The notes below the pieces were generated by a model. It saw only the letters and a program-made list of their open reading frames with translations, did no database searches and was not told the origin of the DNA. Of a stretch of 45,627 nucleotides of DNA, positions 6,523 through 15,086 are shown in pieces. Numbering within the stretch: the stretch's first letter is position 1; every line of letters starts with the position of its first letter. Made by a program: the position numbers and the translations under genes. The stretch is from the NCBI GenBank assembly GCA_012517875.1, contig JAAYUB010000032.1, positions 1 through 45,627 of the forward strand, given 5' to 3'. Source of the DNA: Acidobacteriota bacterium (GTDB lineage Bacteria; Acidobacteriota; JAAYUB01).

Positions 6523-7870
6523 CCGCGCGTTCCACCCGTCGCCGCGGCGGCTGGCAGCCGAGCACCTGGGCCGGGTGCTGGCCCGGCGCAGCTGCACGCC
6601 CGAGGGACTGGCCGATGAGCCCGCCTACCGGAGCCTGGACGACGCCGACCGCCGGCTCTGCTTCGAGCTGCTGCTCGGCACCCTGCGCCACCTTGCTCTC
6701 GTGGACGCAGTCCTGGAGCGGCTGTGCCGCCGGCCGCCGCGCTTCCAGCCGCCGCTGGTGCGCAACATCCTCCGCACCGCCCTCTACCAGTTGTTCTACC
6801 TCGAGCGGGTGCCCGACTATGCCGCGGTTGACGAGGCCGTTGGGGAGATCCGCCGCTCGCCGTACCGGGGCATGGGCGGGTTCGCCAACGGGGTGCTGCG
6901 CGCCGCGGCGCGCCAGGGCCGGCCGGAGGCGGTCCTGGACGCCGATCCCGCCACGCCGGCCGGCCTGGCCCTGCTCCATTCGCACCCCCAGTTTCTGGTG
7001 GAGCGCTGGCTGGAGCGGCATCCTCGCGAGGCGATCGAGGCCTGGCTTCGGCGGGCCAACCGGCCGCCGGCGCACTACCTGGTGGCCAACACGCAGCGCA
7101 CCGACGCCGCGGCGCTGGCCGCCGCCTGGGCGGCCCGGGGCATCGCCGTCAGGCCGGCCCGGCCGGGGTGGCCGGTGCTCGCCGTAGCCGGCTCTCTGCG
7201 CGACGTGGACGGAGAGCTGAACGCGGGGTTGTGCTACCCGCAGGATCTGTGGTCATTCGCCATCAGCCGGCTCGTGCCCGAGCGGCCCTACCGGGCTGTG
7301 GCCGACCTCTGCGCAGCGCCGGGCGGCAAGAGCTTCGCCCTTTCCCTGCGTTTTCCGGACACGCGCTTGACGGCCATGGACAGCCACCCCGCCCGGCTGG
7401 CGGTGCTGGCCCGCCGCGCTGCCGCGCTGGGCCTGGACCGGATCGCCACCGTGGTCGGCGACGCCGCCGCTCCGCCGCTGCCGTCCGCTGGCTACGATTT
7501 GGTGCTCGTGGACGCCCCCTGCTCCGGCACGGGCACGCTCCAGCACAATCCCGACCTGCGCTGGAAACTCAAACCCGAAGACATCCTCCGCCTGAGCCGC
7601 CTGCAGCGCCCCATCCTGGCGGCGGCCGCCGGTCTGGTGGCCCCCGGCGGCATCCTGATCTACGCCACCTGCTCCACCGAGCCGGAGGAGAACGAGGCGG
7701 TGGTGAGCGATTTTCTGGAGCGTGAAGTCGGCGCCTTCCGCCCGCTCTCCCCCGACGCCGCCGGAACACAGTTCATCACCCCGGACGGATATTTCCGAAC
7801 ATTCCCCGCCGCCACTGAAGGCGAAGGCTTCTTCGCCGCGGTGATGGAGCGGCAGACAACCGCCGAGTGA
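6515..7870 (+). CDS. rsmB: 16S rRNA (cytosine967-C5)-methyltransferase RsmB
   Basis: 451-residue SAM-dependent m5C967 methyltransferase (Sun/Fmu). The N-terminal NusB-like domain covers about 10-140. The Rossmann domain has CAAPGGKS (266-273), DAPCSGTGTL (333-342) and YATCSTEPEENE (383-394); Cys386 is the expected nucleophile and Cys336 the releasing Cys. The start is TTG 6515 with GAGGGGG upstream, overlapping the end of fmt. Arg/Ala enrichment in the NusB-like half follows the high GC of the genome. Confidence 0.95.
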   Translation: MPSRAFHPSPRRLAAEHLGRVLARRSCTPEGLADEPAYRSLDDADRRLCFELLLGTLRHLALVDAVLERLCRRPPRFQPPLVRNILRTALYQLFYLERVPDYAAVDEAVGEIRRSPYRGMGGFANGVLRAAARQGRPEAVLDADPATPAGLALLHSHPQFLVERWLERHPREAIEAWLRRANRPPAHYLVANTQRTDAAALAAAWAARGIAVRPARPGWPVLAVAGSLRDVDGELNAGLCYPQDLWSFAISRLVPERPYRAVADLCAAPGGKSFALSLRFPDTRLTAMDSHPARLAVLARRAAALGLDRIATVVGDAAAPPLPSAGYDLVLVDAPCSGTGTLQHNPDLRWKLKPEDILRLSRLQRPILAAAAGLVAPGGILIYATCSTEPEENEAVVSDFLEREVGAFRPLSPDAAGTQFITPDGYFRTFPAATEGEGFFAAVMERQTTAE

Positions 7871-8202
7871 TCTGCCGAAGCACCTCGCGTGCTCGGTGCG
7901 CGTGGTCGACCCCGGCAGGATCAAAAGTCCCTTACGCTGCCGCCGCACGCGAGTTCGAGCCCGGCACGATCAACCGATCCGCCCGATCAGTTGTCGCGAA
8001 TCATCCAGAAACAAGTGATGAGAAATTCGAGTAGAGACTCCCGAAGCCCGAACCGCAAGACCTGAAATCCAAATGGTGGGAAAGCGTATCGAGTGTCGAT
8101 GACGATGACAATTTCGATCCTCGATTACGATCACGATTACGAATCACGAGCATGAAGAGCCATCAACTCCTAGCACCTGTCTCCTAACTGCTCACTGTTC
8201 AC
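7871..8202. other. Gene-free gap with repeat-like DNA
   Basis: No credible gene, tRNA or promoter is seen between rsmB and the terminator at 8203. The second half is low-complexity DNA built of GATTACGA / CACGATTACGA words plus a short AGCACCTGT stretch; both recur, inverted, near 45.2 kb. Confidence 0.6.
8041..8180 (+). repeat. Dispersed intergenic repeat, copy A
   Basis: Ordered blocks CCGAAGCCCG (8041-8050), TCGATGACGATGAC (about 8096-8109), CCTCGATTACGATCACGATT (8119-8138) and AGCACCTGT (8172-8180). Reverse-complemented versions of the same words occur at 45152-45265. The match is imperfect and the block order partly differs, so it is a degenerate family rather than a clean duplication. 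Confidence 0.55.
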
Positions 8203-8233
8203 CAACAAAAAAAACCGGGCATGCGCCCGGTTT
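8203..8233 (-). terminator. Intrinsic terminator of the FGE-like lipoprotein gene
   Basis: On the minus strand AAACCGGGC pairs with GCCCGGTTT around a short loop, followed by an eight-T run (8214-8207). It lies 27 bases after the stop at 8260. Confidence 0.9.
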
Positions 8234-8259
8234 GAAATTTCCGACGGGTCCGATCGGGT

Positions 8260-9099
8260 TTACTTGTACAGGTCCTTGTACTTGGCCTCGTCTTCTGGGG
8301 TGGCGTCCTTGGCACAGCGGAAGCCCACGCCCAGCTGGTAGTTGTTGGGGAAGGCGGCGCGGGCCGCCAGTGGGTACTTCGTCCCGTCGATGTACAGCGA
8401 CGCCCCCTTGACCACCATCAGCTTGATGCCGTAGTTCCGGTCCTTGGCCTTGGTGCCGGGATACGGATCGTAGTAGCTGGAGGTCCATTCGAAGATGTTG
8501 CCCAGCATGTCGTGGGCGCCGTAGAAGCTCACGTCGCCCTTGCTCTCGCCGATGTTCATCAGCACGCGGCTGCCGCTGTTGGCGGCGCCGTCAATCCATT
8601 CGTCGCCCCAGGGAAATTTGCGCGGCTTCTGGGTCTTCTCGTCCCACAGCGCGGCCTTCTCCCACTCCTCCTGGGTGGGCAACCGTTTCTTGGCCCACTT
8701 GGCGTACGCCTCGGCGTCGGAGTAGATGACGTTGTAGATGGGGTGCAGCGGCTTGTTCGGGTCGCAGACGCGCCAGTTGCCCTTGGTGGCGTAGCCGGAT
8801 TCGGCCACGAACTGGAGGAATTGCTCGTACGTCACCTCATATTTGTCGAGCCAGAACGCCTTGAGATCCACCTCGTGCGGCGGCGAACTGGTCCTGGTGA
8901 CCGCGTCCTCAAACGGCCCGCCGATGATGCACTTGCCGGCAGGGACGAACACCATCTCGTTGTAGTCGATCTCCGGCGCGGCGGGTTCCACCGGCGTCGG
9001 TTCCGACGTCGGCTCCGGCTGCGTCCCGCAGCCCATGGACAGGAATAGAAAAACGACGGTCAACAGGAGCATGAAAAACCAAACAAACTGTTTGCTCAT
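8260..9099 (-). CDS. SUMF1 / formylglycine-generating-enzyme-like lipoprotein
   Basis: 279-residue predicted lipoprotein. ATG 9099 has GGGAGG upstream, then a basic-hydrophobic signal peptide ending in the lipobox LSMGC (Cys about 24) and a Pro/Glu/Thr linker. The rest is an FGE-sulfatase domain: MVFVPAGKCIIGG, WLDKYEVTYEQFLQF, RLPTQEEWEKAA, FPWGDEW, GAHDMLGNIFEWT, and a C-terminal GVGFRCAKD. True FGEs oxidise a sulfatase Cys using paired Cys or copper; many bacterial relatives are structural or ligand-binding. No sulfatase gene is nearby. It has its own promoter and terminator and probably sits on a periplasm-facing membrane. Confidence 0.88.
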   Translation of the reverse strand: MSKQFVWFFMLLLTVVFLFLSMGCGTQPEPTSEPTPVEPAAPEIDYNEMVFVPAGKCIIGGPFEDAVTRTSSPPHEVDLKAFWLDKYEVTYEQFLQFVAESGYATKGNWRVCDPNKPLHPIYNVIYSDAEAYAKWAKKRLPTQEEWEKAALWDEKTQKPRKFPWGDEWIDGAANSGSRVLMNIGESKGDVSFYGAHDMLGNIFEWTSSYYDPYPGTKAKDRNYGIKLMVVKGASLYIDGTKYPLAARAAFPNNYQLGVGFRCAKDATPEDEAKYKDLYK

Positions 9100-9184
9100 T
9101 ATGCCTCCCAAAGCTGACTGATGATCAGAATTGATTGCGACCCGGACTGGTTCCACGATGCAGCATCCTTGAACACGGGTTTTT

Positions 9185-9213
9185 ATTATAGATGGTTCGC
9201 CCGGCGTCCACAA
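9185..9213 (-). promoter_or_regulatory. Promoter of the FGE-like lipoprotein gene
   Basis: Minus-strand TTGTGG (9213-9208), 17-base spacer, perfect TATAAT (9190-9185). The start is expected about 80 nt upstream of ATG 9099. The -35 is weak (TTG only). Confidence 0.55.
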
Positions 9214-9253
9214 CAAAATTCATCGGCCGGCGCGCACCCGTCCGGCGGCCGAC
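9211..9253 (-). terminator. Possible terminator after hypD
   Basis: Minus-strand GC-rich inverted repeat with arms TCGGCC (9252-9247) and GGCCGA (9228-9223), followed by the imperfect T-rich ATTTTGTTG. It runs into the -35 of the next promoter. Confidence 0.4.
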
Positions 9254-9259
9254 GGCGGT

Positions 9260-10348
9260 TCAGTCCCGCCGATACTTGTACCAGGCGGCGCAGGTGCCTT
9301 CCGACGATACCATGCACGCCCCGATGGGCGCCTCCGGCACGCAGGCGGTTCCGAACAGTGCGCAATCCGGCGGCTGGCAGATGCCCTTGAGGATGTCACC
9401 GCACCGGCAGCCGGCCGGCTCCGCGGCCGGCTCCAAGGAAACCGGGAACCGCACGGCGGCGTCGAACTCCTGGAACTCGTCTCGCAACGCCAGGCCGCTC
9501 CCCGGCAGGAGGCCGATCCCCCGCCAGCGGTCGTCGCACGGCTGAAAGGTCTCCGCCAGCAGGCACTGGGCGGCCCGGTTCCCCTCGGGCCGGACCACGC
9601 GGGCATATTCATTGTCCACCGTCGGCGCGCCGCGGATGATCTGCTCCGCCAGCAGTCGAACGCCCTGTAGGATGTCCAGCGGCTCGAAGCCCACCACCGC
9701 GCAGGCGACGCCGAAGCGCTGCGGCAGAAATTCGTAGGCCCGCGCGCCGATGACGGCGCTCACGTGGGCGGGGCACAGGTAGCCGTGAACCCCGACGGCC
9801 GGGTCGCGGGCCAGCACGTCCATCGCCGGCGGGATGAGCTTGTGCGCCACGAGCACGGAGAAATTGCCCAGCCGCTCCCGCCGGGCCTGCTGCACCGCCG
9901 CTGCGACGGTGGGGGCGGTGGTCTCGAAGCCTACGCCCAGGAAGACCACCTGGCGCTCGGGCAGGCGGCGGGCCACCTCGAGTGCGTCGAGGGTCGAGTA
10001 GACGACCCGGATGTCCCGCCCGGCCGCCCGCTCGTGGCTGAGTGTGGTGTGCGCGCCGGGCACCTTCATCATGTCGCCGAAGGTGGTCAGCACCACCCCC
10101 GGAAGCCGGCCGATGGCGACGGCCCGGTCGATGTAGGCCATCTCGGTCACGCAGACCGGACACCCCGGGCCGGAGATCAGGTTCACCGTTTCGGGCAGCA
10201 GGTCGCGGATCCCAAAGCGGTGGATCGCCATGGTGTGAGAGCCGCACACTTCCATGAGGGTGATCCGGCGCCTCAGCGGGAGGCCGCGGATCGTATCCGA
10301 GAGGCGGCGGGCATCGTCCCGGCCGCGGAATTCCTGGATGTACTTCAT
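9260..10348 (-). CDS. hypD: Hydrogenase expression/formation protein HypD
   Basis: 362-residue iron-sulfur scaffold that, with HypC and HypE, builds the Fe(CN)2CO unit of [NiFe]-hydrogenases. Conserved marks: MEVCGSHTMAIHRFGI (Cys35), GPGCPVCVT (Cys63, Cys66), FGDMMKVPG, GFETTAPT, and a cysteine-rich C-terminus (CRCGDILKG, CQPPDC, GTACVPEAPIGACMVSSEG) that holds the [4Fe-4S] cluster. Length and motifs are complete. None of hypA, B, C, E or F and no hydrogenase subunit lies in the window. Third in a row after hsp20 and a secreted unknown on the same strand, 22 bases apart. The ribosome site is weak. Confidence 0.96.
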   Translation of the reverse strand: MKYIQEFRGRDDARRLSDTIRGLPLRRRITLMEVCGSHTMAIHRFGIRDLLPETVNLISGPGCPVCVTEMAYIDRAVAIGRLPGVVLTTFGDMMKVPGAHTTLSHERAAGRDIRVVYSTLDALEVARRLPERQVVFLGVGFETTAPTVAAAVQQARRERLGNFSVLVAHKLIPPAMDVLARDPAVGVHGYLCPAHVSAVIGARAYEFLPQRFGVACAVVGFEPLDILQGVRLLAEQIIRGAPTVDNEYARVVRPEGNRAAQCLLAETFQPCDDRWRGIGLLPGSGLALRDEFQEFDAAVRFPVSLEPAAEPAGCRCGDILKGICQPPDCALFGTACVPEAPIGACMVSSEGTCAAWYKYRRD

Positions 10349-10370
10349 GGGAAGCCCGGCCGGCGGCGCG

Positions 10371-11138
10371 TCACTGGGCGGCGGGTGCGGCCGGCAGCGC
10401 CTGTTTCATGTCATAGGCGAGGTCGCGGACCAGGGTGAGTTCCTGCCGCGTGATGGTCATCTCCATCAGCTGGTTGCGCTCGTTGACGCCGACGGCCACC
10501 CCCTGGAATCCGCCTACGTCGATGAAGAACCGGCGCAGAGTCATCTCGCCGAGCGGCGTGGTCACTTTCTGCTCGCCCGAAAAGCTGATCTTGCCGCCAA
10601 GTTCCTGGGCGATCTTGGGGATGTACAGGCGGATGGGCACGTTCGGTTCCCGAGAGTGGCCGTACTTGCGTAGGATCAGCGCATACTGGCTGAAGACCGC
10701 CTCCTCCAGGATTCGGAAGTCGGCGCTCACCTTGGCCGTCCGGCTCAGCGCCTGCCCGCCCATGATGGCGCTGTCGTTGGCCTTGCCTCCGGAAAAGGTG
10801 ACGTAGACGTTGCTGGGCCGGTCGTTGACCGTGAAATTGTCGGTGTACTCGATGGGGTTGAACTTGTCGTCCATGATCTCCTTCGTCTGGTAGGCGAAGA
10901 AGGTGTTGCCGGCGCCTCGCGGGAGCACGAGCTCGCTCTCGGTTTCCATCACCATCCGGCCGTCCGGCTGACGGGCCAGGACGTACTTTTCAAATCCGAC
11001 TTCGGCGTTCCGGAAGTAGATGATCAGGCGCCCCTCCTCCAGCACCGTCCGGCCGGCCGGGCCGGCGGAGCCGGTCTGGCCGACGGCCAGCCCCGCCAGG
11101 AGAATGGCCCACGCTGCGATCCACATTCTGTGCCCCAT
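10371..11138 (-). CDS. Secreted protein of unknown function
   Basis: 255-residue protein with a Sec signal peptide (MWIAAWAILLAGLAVGQTGSA, cleavage probably after Ala near 25). The mature part is predicted beta-rich without cysteines: RLIIYFRNAEVGFEKYVL, YTDNFTVND, VTTPLGEMTLRRFFIDVGG. Its style resembles periplasmic beta proteins that share DUF6134-like or outer-membrane-associated folds, but I cannot place it in a family. ATG 11138 has GGGAG upstream. It lies between hsp20 (29-base gap) and hypD (22-base gap) and is probably co-transcribed with them. Confidence 0.75.
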   Translation of the reverse strand: MGHRMWIAAWAILLAGLAVGQTGSAGPAGRTVLEEGRLIIYFRNAEVGFEKYVLARQPDGRMVMETESELVLPRGAGNTFFAYQTKEIMDDKFNPIEYTDNFTVNDRPSNVYVTFSGGKANDSAIMGGQALSRTAKVSADFRILEEAVFSQYALILRKYGHSREPNVPIRLYIPKIAQELGGKISFSGEQKVTTPLGEMTLRRFFIDVGGFQGVAVGVNERNQLMEMTITRQELTLVRDLAYDMKQALPAAPAAQ

Positions 11139-11167
11139 GACCGCTCCCTCTCATGCCGAATAGGGTA

Positions 11168-11596
11168 TCACTCGCCGCCCACCGGGATGGCCTTCCGCGT
11201 CTGCTGCTTGCCCACCTCGATGGTGAGCACACCGTCGCGGATGCTGGCGGTGACGCTGTCGGGCCGGATGGGGGTTTCAAACCGGAACACCCGGTAGCAT
11301 TCGCCGAATTCCCGGCCCAACTGGTGGAAATGTTCCTGGGCGGCGTCCGGATACGGCTTCTTGAATCCCTTGACCTTGACGGCGTCCGCTTCCACGACCA
11401 GCTCGATCTCATCCCGCCGAACGCCGGGGATCTCGAGCAGAATGATGAACCGGTTTTCGGTTTCGAAGATGTCGCTCAAGGGTGTCCAGACCATCGCGTC
11501 GGCCGGGAAGCAGTTGCGCTTCTCCCGGATCAGCCGCTGCATCCGGTTCTGGAGGTGGAACAGATCCTCGAAGTCGTCGAACGGTTTGATTTTCAT
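11168..11596 (-). CDS. Hsp20 / alpha-crystallin small heat shock protein
   Basis: 142-residue ATP-independent holdase. The alpha-crystallin domain spans about 38-135: [32 protein letters not shown], and the late [12 protein letters not shown] motif. The C-terminal tail has no clear I-x-I; it ends AIPVGGE. ATG 11596 has AAGGTGA upstream, while the in-frame GTG at 11620 has no ribosome site. It follows the ribosomal terminator by about 45 bases on the same strand. No convincing promoter or CIRCE element (TTAGCACTC repeat) is seen in that gap, so its regulation is open. Confidence 0.92.
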   Translation of the reverse strand: MKIKPFDDFEDLFHLQNRMQRLIREKRNCFPADAMVWTPLSDIFETENRFIILLEIPGVRRDEIELVVEADAVKVKGFKKPYPDAAQEHFHQLGREFGECYRVFRFETPIRPDSVTASIRDGVLTIEVGKQQTRKAIPVGGE

Positions 11597-11637
11597 TGCG
11601 TCACCTTGCACAACCACCACCTATCTTACAATCTCCC

Positions 11638-11665
11638 AATAAAAAAGCCAAGGTTCACCTTGGCT
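11638..11665 (-). terminator. Intrinsic terminator of the S10-spc-alpha ribosomal operon
   Basis: On the minus strand AGCCAAGG, TGAA loop, CCTTGGCT, then TTTTTTATT (11646-11638). A perfect eight-pair stem 32 bases after the rplQ stop ends the ribosomal protein cluster. Confidence 0.92.
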
Positions 11666-11697
11666 TTGGTATGTCGATCGTCAGGCGGCCGGAAGAA

Positions 11698-12225
11698 TCA
11701 GGATTCGGGCGTTTCCTCCGCCTTCGGCTTGCGGGCGCGGGGCGCCCGGGGCTTGGTTTCCTTCGGCTCTTTGGCCTTGGCACCCTTGGTGTCCTTTGTC
11801 TCGGCGGGCTCGGCGGTTTTCTTGGTCCGGCCCTTCCCCTTGGCGGGTTTCTTTTCGGCCGCTGCAAACTCGCTGCCCAGCAGCTCGAGCAGGGCGATCT
11901 CAGCCTTGTCGCCGGTGCGGTACCCCAGCTTGATGATGCGGGTGTAGCCGCCGTTGCGGTCCGCAAATCGTGGGGCGATCTCCTCGAAGAGCTTGTGGGC
12001 GACTTCCTTTGTCTGGATGTAGGCCAGAATCTTCCGCCGGTCATGCAGCGTGCCCCGCTTCCCGTCGGTGATCAGCTTCTCCACCACCGGGCGCAGCTCC
12101 TTGGCCTTGGGCAGGGTGGTGATGATCCGCTCCCGCTGGAAAAAGTCCGTGGCCAGGTTGCGCAGGAGGGCTCGGCGGTGCGACGTGGTTCGTCCCAGTT
12201 TGCGGCCTTCTTTACGGTGACGCAT
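11698..12225 (-). CDS. rplQ: 50S ribosomal protein L17
   Basis: L17 sits near the polypeptide exit of the 50S subunit. The core is typical ([61 protein letters not shown]). At 175 residues it is longer than the usual 115-130 because of a Lys/Ala/Glu/Pro-rich tail from about residue 122 ([22 protein letters not shown]) that should be disordered. Last gene of the cluster, 20 bases after rpoA, with the terminator behind it. Confidence 0.97.
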   Translation of the reverse strand: MRHRKEGRKLGRTTSHRRALLRNLATDFFQRERIITTLPKAKELRPVVEKLITDGKRGTLHDRRKILAYIQTKEVAHKLFEEIAPRFADRNGGYTRIIKLGYRTGDKAEIALLELLGSEFAAAEKKPAKGKGRTKKTAEPAETKDTKGAKAKEPKETKPRAPRARKPKAEETPES

Positions 12226-12245
12226 GGTGCAGCTCCTTCACTCCG

Positions 12246-13238
12246 TCATTTATCCATGGGTTTACGGACGATCCGTCCGTTCTTGTCCAGGGTCATGCCG
12301 AGGGCGAGGCCCATCTCGGTGAGCACTTCCTTGATCTCGTTGAGCGACTTCCGGCCGAAGTTCTTCGTCTTGAGCATCTCGGCTTCCGTCTTCTGGACCA
12401 GATCGGAGATCGACTTGATCTCGGCGTTGCGCAGGCAGTTCTGCGCCCGCACGGAGAGCTCCAGTTCTTCGACGGACTTCTGCAGGTACTCGTTGAGAAC
12501 GTTCTCTTCCTCGGTGACCTCAACCTCGGTCTCCTCCGGCTCCTCCTCGAAGTTGATGAAGAGCATCAGCTGGTCCTTCAGAATCTTGGCGGCCTGGCCG
12601 ACGGCGTCGGCCGGCGTGACGGCCCCGTTGGTCCACACTTCCAGGACCAGTTTGTCGTAGTCGGTCGCCTGCCCGAGGCGGGCGGCCTCCACCTGGTAGT
12701 TCACCTTCTTGATCGGGGAATGAACCGAGTCGAGGGGGATGTAGCCGATTTCCAGCTCCTCCTCGAAGTTGGCCTCCGCCGGCAGGTAGCCGCGGCTCAT
12801 CTTGACGCGCAGCTCCATCTTGAGGCGACCGCCCTCGCCCAGCGTGGCGATGTGGACGCCCGGATCCAGGATGACCACCTCGGGGTCGGTCTTGATATCG
12901 GCGGAAGTGACCGTGGCGGGCCCCTCCACGTCGACGTAGACCGTCTTCACGTTCTGGGTGTGCATCTGGATGGGGATCTGCTTCAGGTTCAGGATGATGT
13001 CGGTGACGTCCTCCAGCACCCCCCGCATCGAGGAAAACTCATGCAGCACGCCGTCGATCTTGACGGCGGTGATGGCCGCACCCGGGATCGAGGACATCAG
13101 AATCCGCCGCAGGGAGTGGCCGATGGTGGTGCCGAAGCCCCGCTCAAACGGCTGGGCATAGAACTTGGTGTACGTCGCCGTAGCGGACTCGGCTTCGTGC
13201 ATCAGCCGTTTCGGCTTTTGCAGTTTCGGTATCGTCAT
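12246..13238 (-). CDS. rpoA: DNA-directed RNA polymerase subunit alpha
   Basis: 330 residues, standard length. The N-terminal domain (assembly with alpha, beta, beta') has [20 protein letters not shown] near 33-53. The C-terminal domain, which contacts UP elements and activators, starts at about 255 ([20 protein letters not shown]) with [16 protein letters not shown]. The conserved Arg and Asn of the DNA-contact surface in RAQNCLRNA are present, fitting the A-tract seen upstream of the ribosomal promoter. ATG 13238 has GGGAGGG upstream. Confidence 0.98.
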   Translation of the reverse strand: MTIPKLQKPKRLMHEAESATATYTKFYAQPFERGFGTTIGHSLRRILMSSIPGAAITAVKIDGVLHEFSSMRGVLEDVTDIILNLKQIPIQMHTQNVKTVYVDVEGPATVTSADIKTDPEVVILDPGVHIATLGEGGRLKMELRVKMSRGYLPAEANFEEELEIGYIPLDSVHSPIKKVNYQVEAARLGQATDYDKLVLEVWTNGAVTPADAVGQAAKILKDQLMLFINFEEEPEETEVEVTEEENVLNEYLQKSVEELELSVRAQNCLRNAEIKSISDLVQKTEAEMLKTKNFGRKSLNEIKEVLTEMGLALGMTLDKNGRIVRKPMDK

Positions 13239-13255
13239 GAATCAGGCCCTCCCGC

Positions 13256-13885
13256 TTATTTGGAGTACAGCTCGACGATGAGCTGCTCGTTGATCTCCAG
13301 GTCGACGTTTTCCCGCTTGGGCAGTTCCAGCACCCGGACCTGGACATTGTCCTTGTCCACGGACAGCCAGGACGGCACACCCCGGCTCACGGCCGTTTCG
13401 AGATTGTTGAGCAGGAAGGCGTTTTTCCGAAAGCCCTCCGCCACGCCGATGACATCGTCTTTCTTGATCTGGAAGGAGGGGATGCTCACGCGCTTGCCAT
13501 TGACCTGCACGAGACCGTGACGCACGAACTGGCGGCCCTGGGCCCGCGACGCGGCGAAGCCGCACCGGTAGACCACGTTGTCGAGCCGCCGCTCCAGCAG
13601 GGTGAGGAGCACCTCGCCGGTGACCCCTTTCTGCCGTTCGGCCTCCTGGAAATAGCGGCGGAACTGGGCCTCCAGCACGCCGTAGATCCGCTTCACCTTC
13701 TGCTTCTCGCGAAGCTGCAGGCCGTAGCCCACGATCTTCGACTTGCGGGTCCGGCCATGCTCGCCGGGCGGATAGGGCCGGCGGGCGACGGCGCAGGTGT
13801 CCTTGAAGCAGCGGTCTCCCTTCAGGAAAAGCTTGGTGCCCTCACGGCGGCACAGCCTGCATACGGATTCTTTATATCTGGCCAC
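13256..13885 (-). CDS. rpsD: 30S ribosomal protein S4, zinc-binding (C+) form
   Basis: 209-residue primary binder of 16S rRNA 5' domain. The N-terminus keeps four zinc cysteines (CRLCRREG, then GDRCFKDTC). The S4 RNA-binding domain ([20 protein letters not shown]) is at about 94-155. It starts at GTG 13885 with AGGAGA upstream. In many bacteria S4 represses its own alpha operon; no such target structure can be confirmed here. Confidence 0.97.
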   Translation of the reverse strand: MARYKESVCRLCRREGTKLFLKGDRCFKDTCAVARRPYPPGEHGRTRKSKIVGYGLQLREKQKVKRIYGVLEAQFRRYFQEAERQKGVTGEVLLTLLERRLDNVVYRCGFAASRAQGRQFVRHGLVQVNGKRVSIPSFQIKKDDVIGVAEGFRKNAFLLNNLETAVSRGVPSWLSVDKDNVQVRVLELPKRENVDLEINEQLIVELYSK

Positions 13886-13910
13886 GGCTGATCTCCTTCA
13901 CAAAGTTAGG

Positions 13911-14318
13911 TTAGACTCTCCGGCGCTTCTTGGGCCGGCATCCGTTATGGGGGATGGGCGTCACGTCGCGGATGGTGCGGATCCGCAGGCCGGCGATGCT
14001 CAGGGCCCGGATAGCCGACTCACGGCCGGGGCCGGGGCCTTTTACTTCCACATCCACTTCCCGCATGCCGTTGTCGTACGCCAGCTTGGCCGCGGCTTCC
14101 GCCGCCTGCTGGGCCGCGAACGGCGTGCCCTTGCGCGAGCCCTTGAACCAGATGGAACCACCGCTCGCGCACGCGACGGTATTGCCCACGGGATCCGTCA
14201 GTGTCACGATGGTGTTGTTGAACGTCGAATTGACGTGCGCCACGCCCTGGGCGACGACCTTCTTCACCTTCTTCCGGAGCGTCTTCTTACCGGTGGGGGC
14301 TTTTGTTTCCTTCGCCAT
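13911..14318 (-). CDS. rpsK: 30S ribosomal protein S11
   Basis: 135-residue 30S platform protein contacting 16S rRNA near the E site. Marks: [48 protein letters not shown] and the C-terminal [18 protein letters not shown]. The N-terminal 20 residues are very Lys-rich. ATG 14318 lies 24 bases after the end of rpsM. Confidence 0.98.
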   Translation of the reverse strand: MAKETKAPTGKKTLRKKVKKVVAQGVAHVNSTFNNTIVTLTDPVGNTVACASGGSIWFKGSRKGTPFAAQQAAEAAAKLAYDNGMREVDVEVKGPGPGRESAIRALSIAGLRIRTIRDVTPIPHNGCRPKKRRRV

Positions 14319-14342
14319 GTCTCACTCCTGTCGTCCCTGCAA

Positions 14343-14699
14343 TTACTTCTTTTTCCGCCGCGGGCCCTTGCGGGTCCGGGCGTTGGTGTGGGTGCGCTGG
14401 CCGCGGACCGGCAGGCCCTTGCGGTGGCGCAGTCCCCGGTAGCAGCCGATGTCCATCAGGCGCTTAATGTTCATCGACGTTTCCTTGCGCAAGTCGCCCT
14501 CGTAGCCGCCCTCCTCGAGGAGGATGGCCCGGATCCGGGCGATCTCATCCGCGCTCAGGTCTTTCACCTTTTTGGTATGATCGATGCCCGCACGTTCCAG
14601 GATCTCCATGGAACGGGACCTTCCGATCCCGAAAATGTGGGTCAGACCGATGAAGACATTCTTCTGGTCCGGCAGGTTGACACCTTCGATTCTAGCCAA
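14343..14699 (-). CDS. rpsM: 30S ribosomal protein S13
   Basis: 118-residue 30S head protein that forms the B1 bridges with L5. Marks: [32 protein letters not shown], and the basic C-terminal tail [20 protein letters not shown] that reaches the P-site tRNA. The frame begins with TTG 14699, which gives the standard (M)ARIEGV start with GGAGG upstream; no ATG or GTG fits. Confidence 0.97.
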   Translation of the reverse strand: MARIEGVNLPDQKNVFIGLTHIFGIGRSRSMEILERAGIDHTKKVKDLSADEIARIRAILLEEGGYEGDLRKETSMNIKRLMDIGCYRGLRHRKGLPVRGQRTHTNARTRKGPRRKKK

Positions 14700-14724
14700 G
14701 TTCGTCCTCCATCACTCCGGAATA

Positions 14725-14838
14725 CTAGCCCTGTCTCTGCTTGTGCCGCTTGTTTTCACAAATGACACGCAGGACACCCTTCCGCTTGATTATTTTGCAC
14801 TTCGGGCAAATCTTTTTTACCGACGCTCGCACCTTCAT
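14725..14838 (-). CDS. rpmJ: 50S ribosomal protein L36, zinc-binding form
   Basis: 37-residue protein too short for ordinary gene calling, read by hand between infA and rpsM. It begins [15 protein letters not shown] and continues with [13 protein letters not shown] before TAG. CPKC, the later Cys and His32 or His33 form the usual L36 zinc ribbon that stabilises 23S rRNA. Spacing of 17 and 25 bases to its neighbours matches the infA-rpmJ-rpsM order of other genomes. Confidence 0.96.
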   Translation of the reverse strand: MKVRASVKKICPKCKIIKRKGVLRVICENKRHKQRQG

Positions 14839-14855
14839 GGATATTTCTCCCAAAA

Positions 14856-15074
14856 TTACTTGAAACGGTAAATGATCCGGCCGCGGCTCAGGTCGTACGG
14901 CGACAATTCCACCAGCACCTTGTCGCCGGGCAGGATCCGGATGAAGTTCTTCCGCATCTTCCCGGACACGTGGGCCAGCACCACGTGCTTGTTTTCCAAC
15001 TCCACCCGAAACATGGCGTTGGGCAACGTCTCAATGATCGATCCATTCAGTTCAAACGCGTCTTCTTTGGGCAT
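14856..15074 (-). CDS. infA: Translation initiation factor IF-1
   Basis: 72-residue OB-fold factor that occupies the 30S A site during initiation. Sequence is canonical: [60 protein letters not shown]. It lies between map and rpmJ in the classical order. Confidence 0.98.
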   Translation of the reverse strand: MPKEDAFELNGSIIETLPNAMFRVELENKHVVLAHVSGKMRKNFIRILPGDKVLVELSPYDLSRGRIIYRFK

Positions 15075-15086
15075 GAACTCCTCGAA

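Noticed and set aside
8081-8200. A CRISPR array in the GATTACGA-rich gap
   Set aside because: Units are short, unequal and directly joined, without spacers of constant length, and no cas gene is present.
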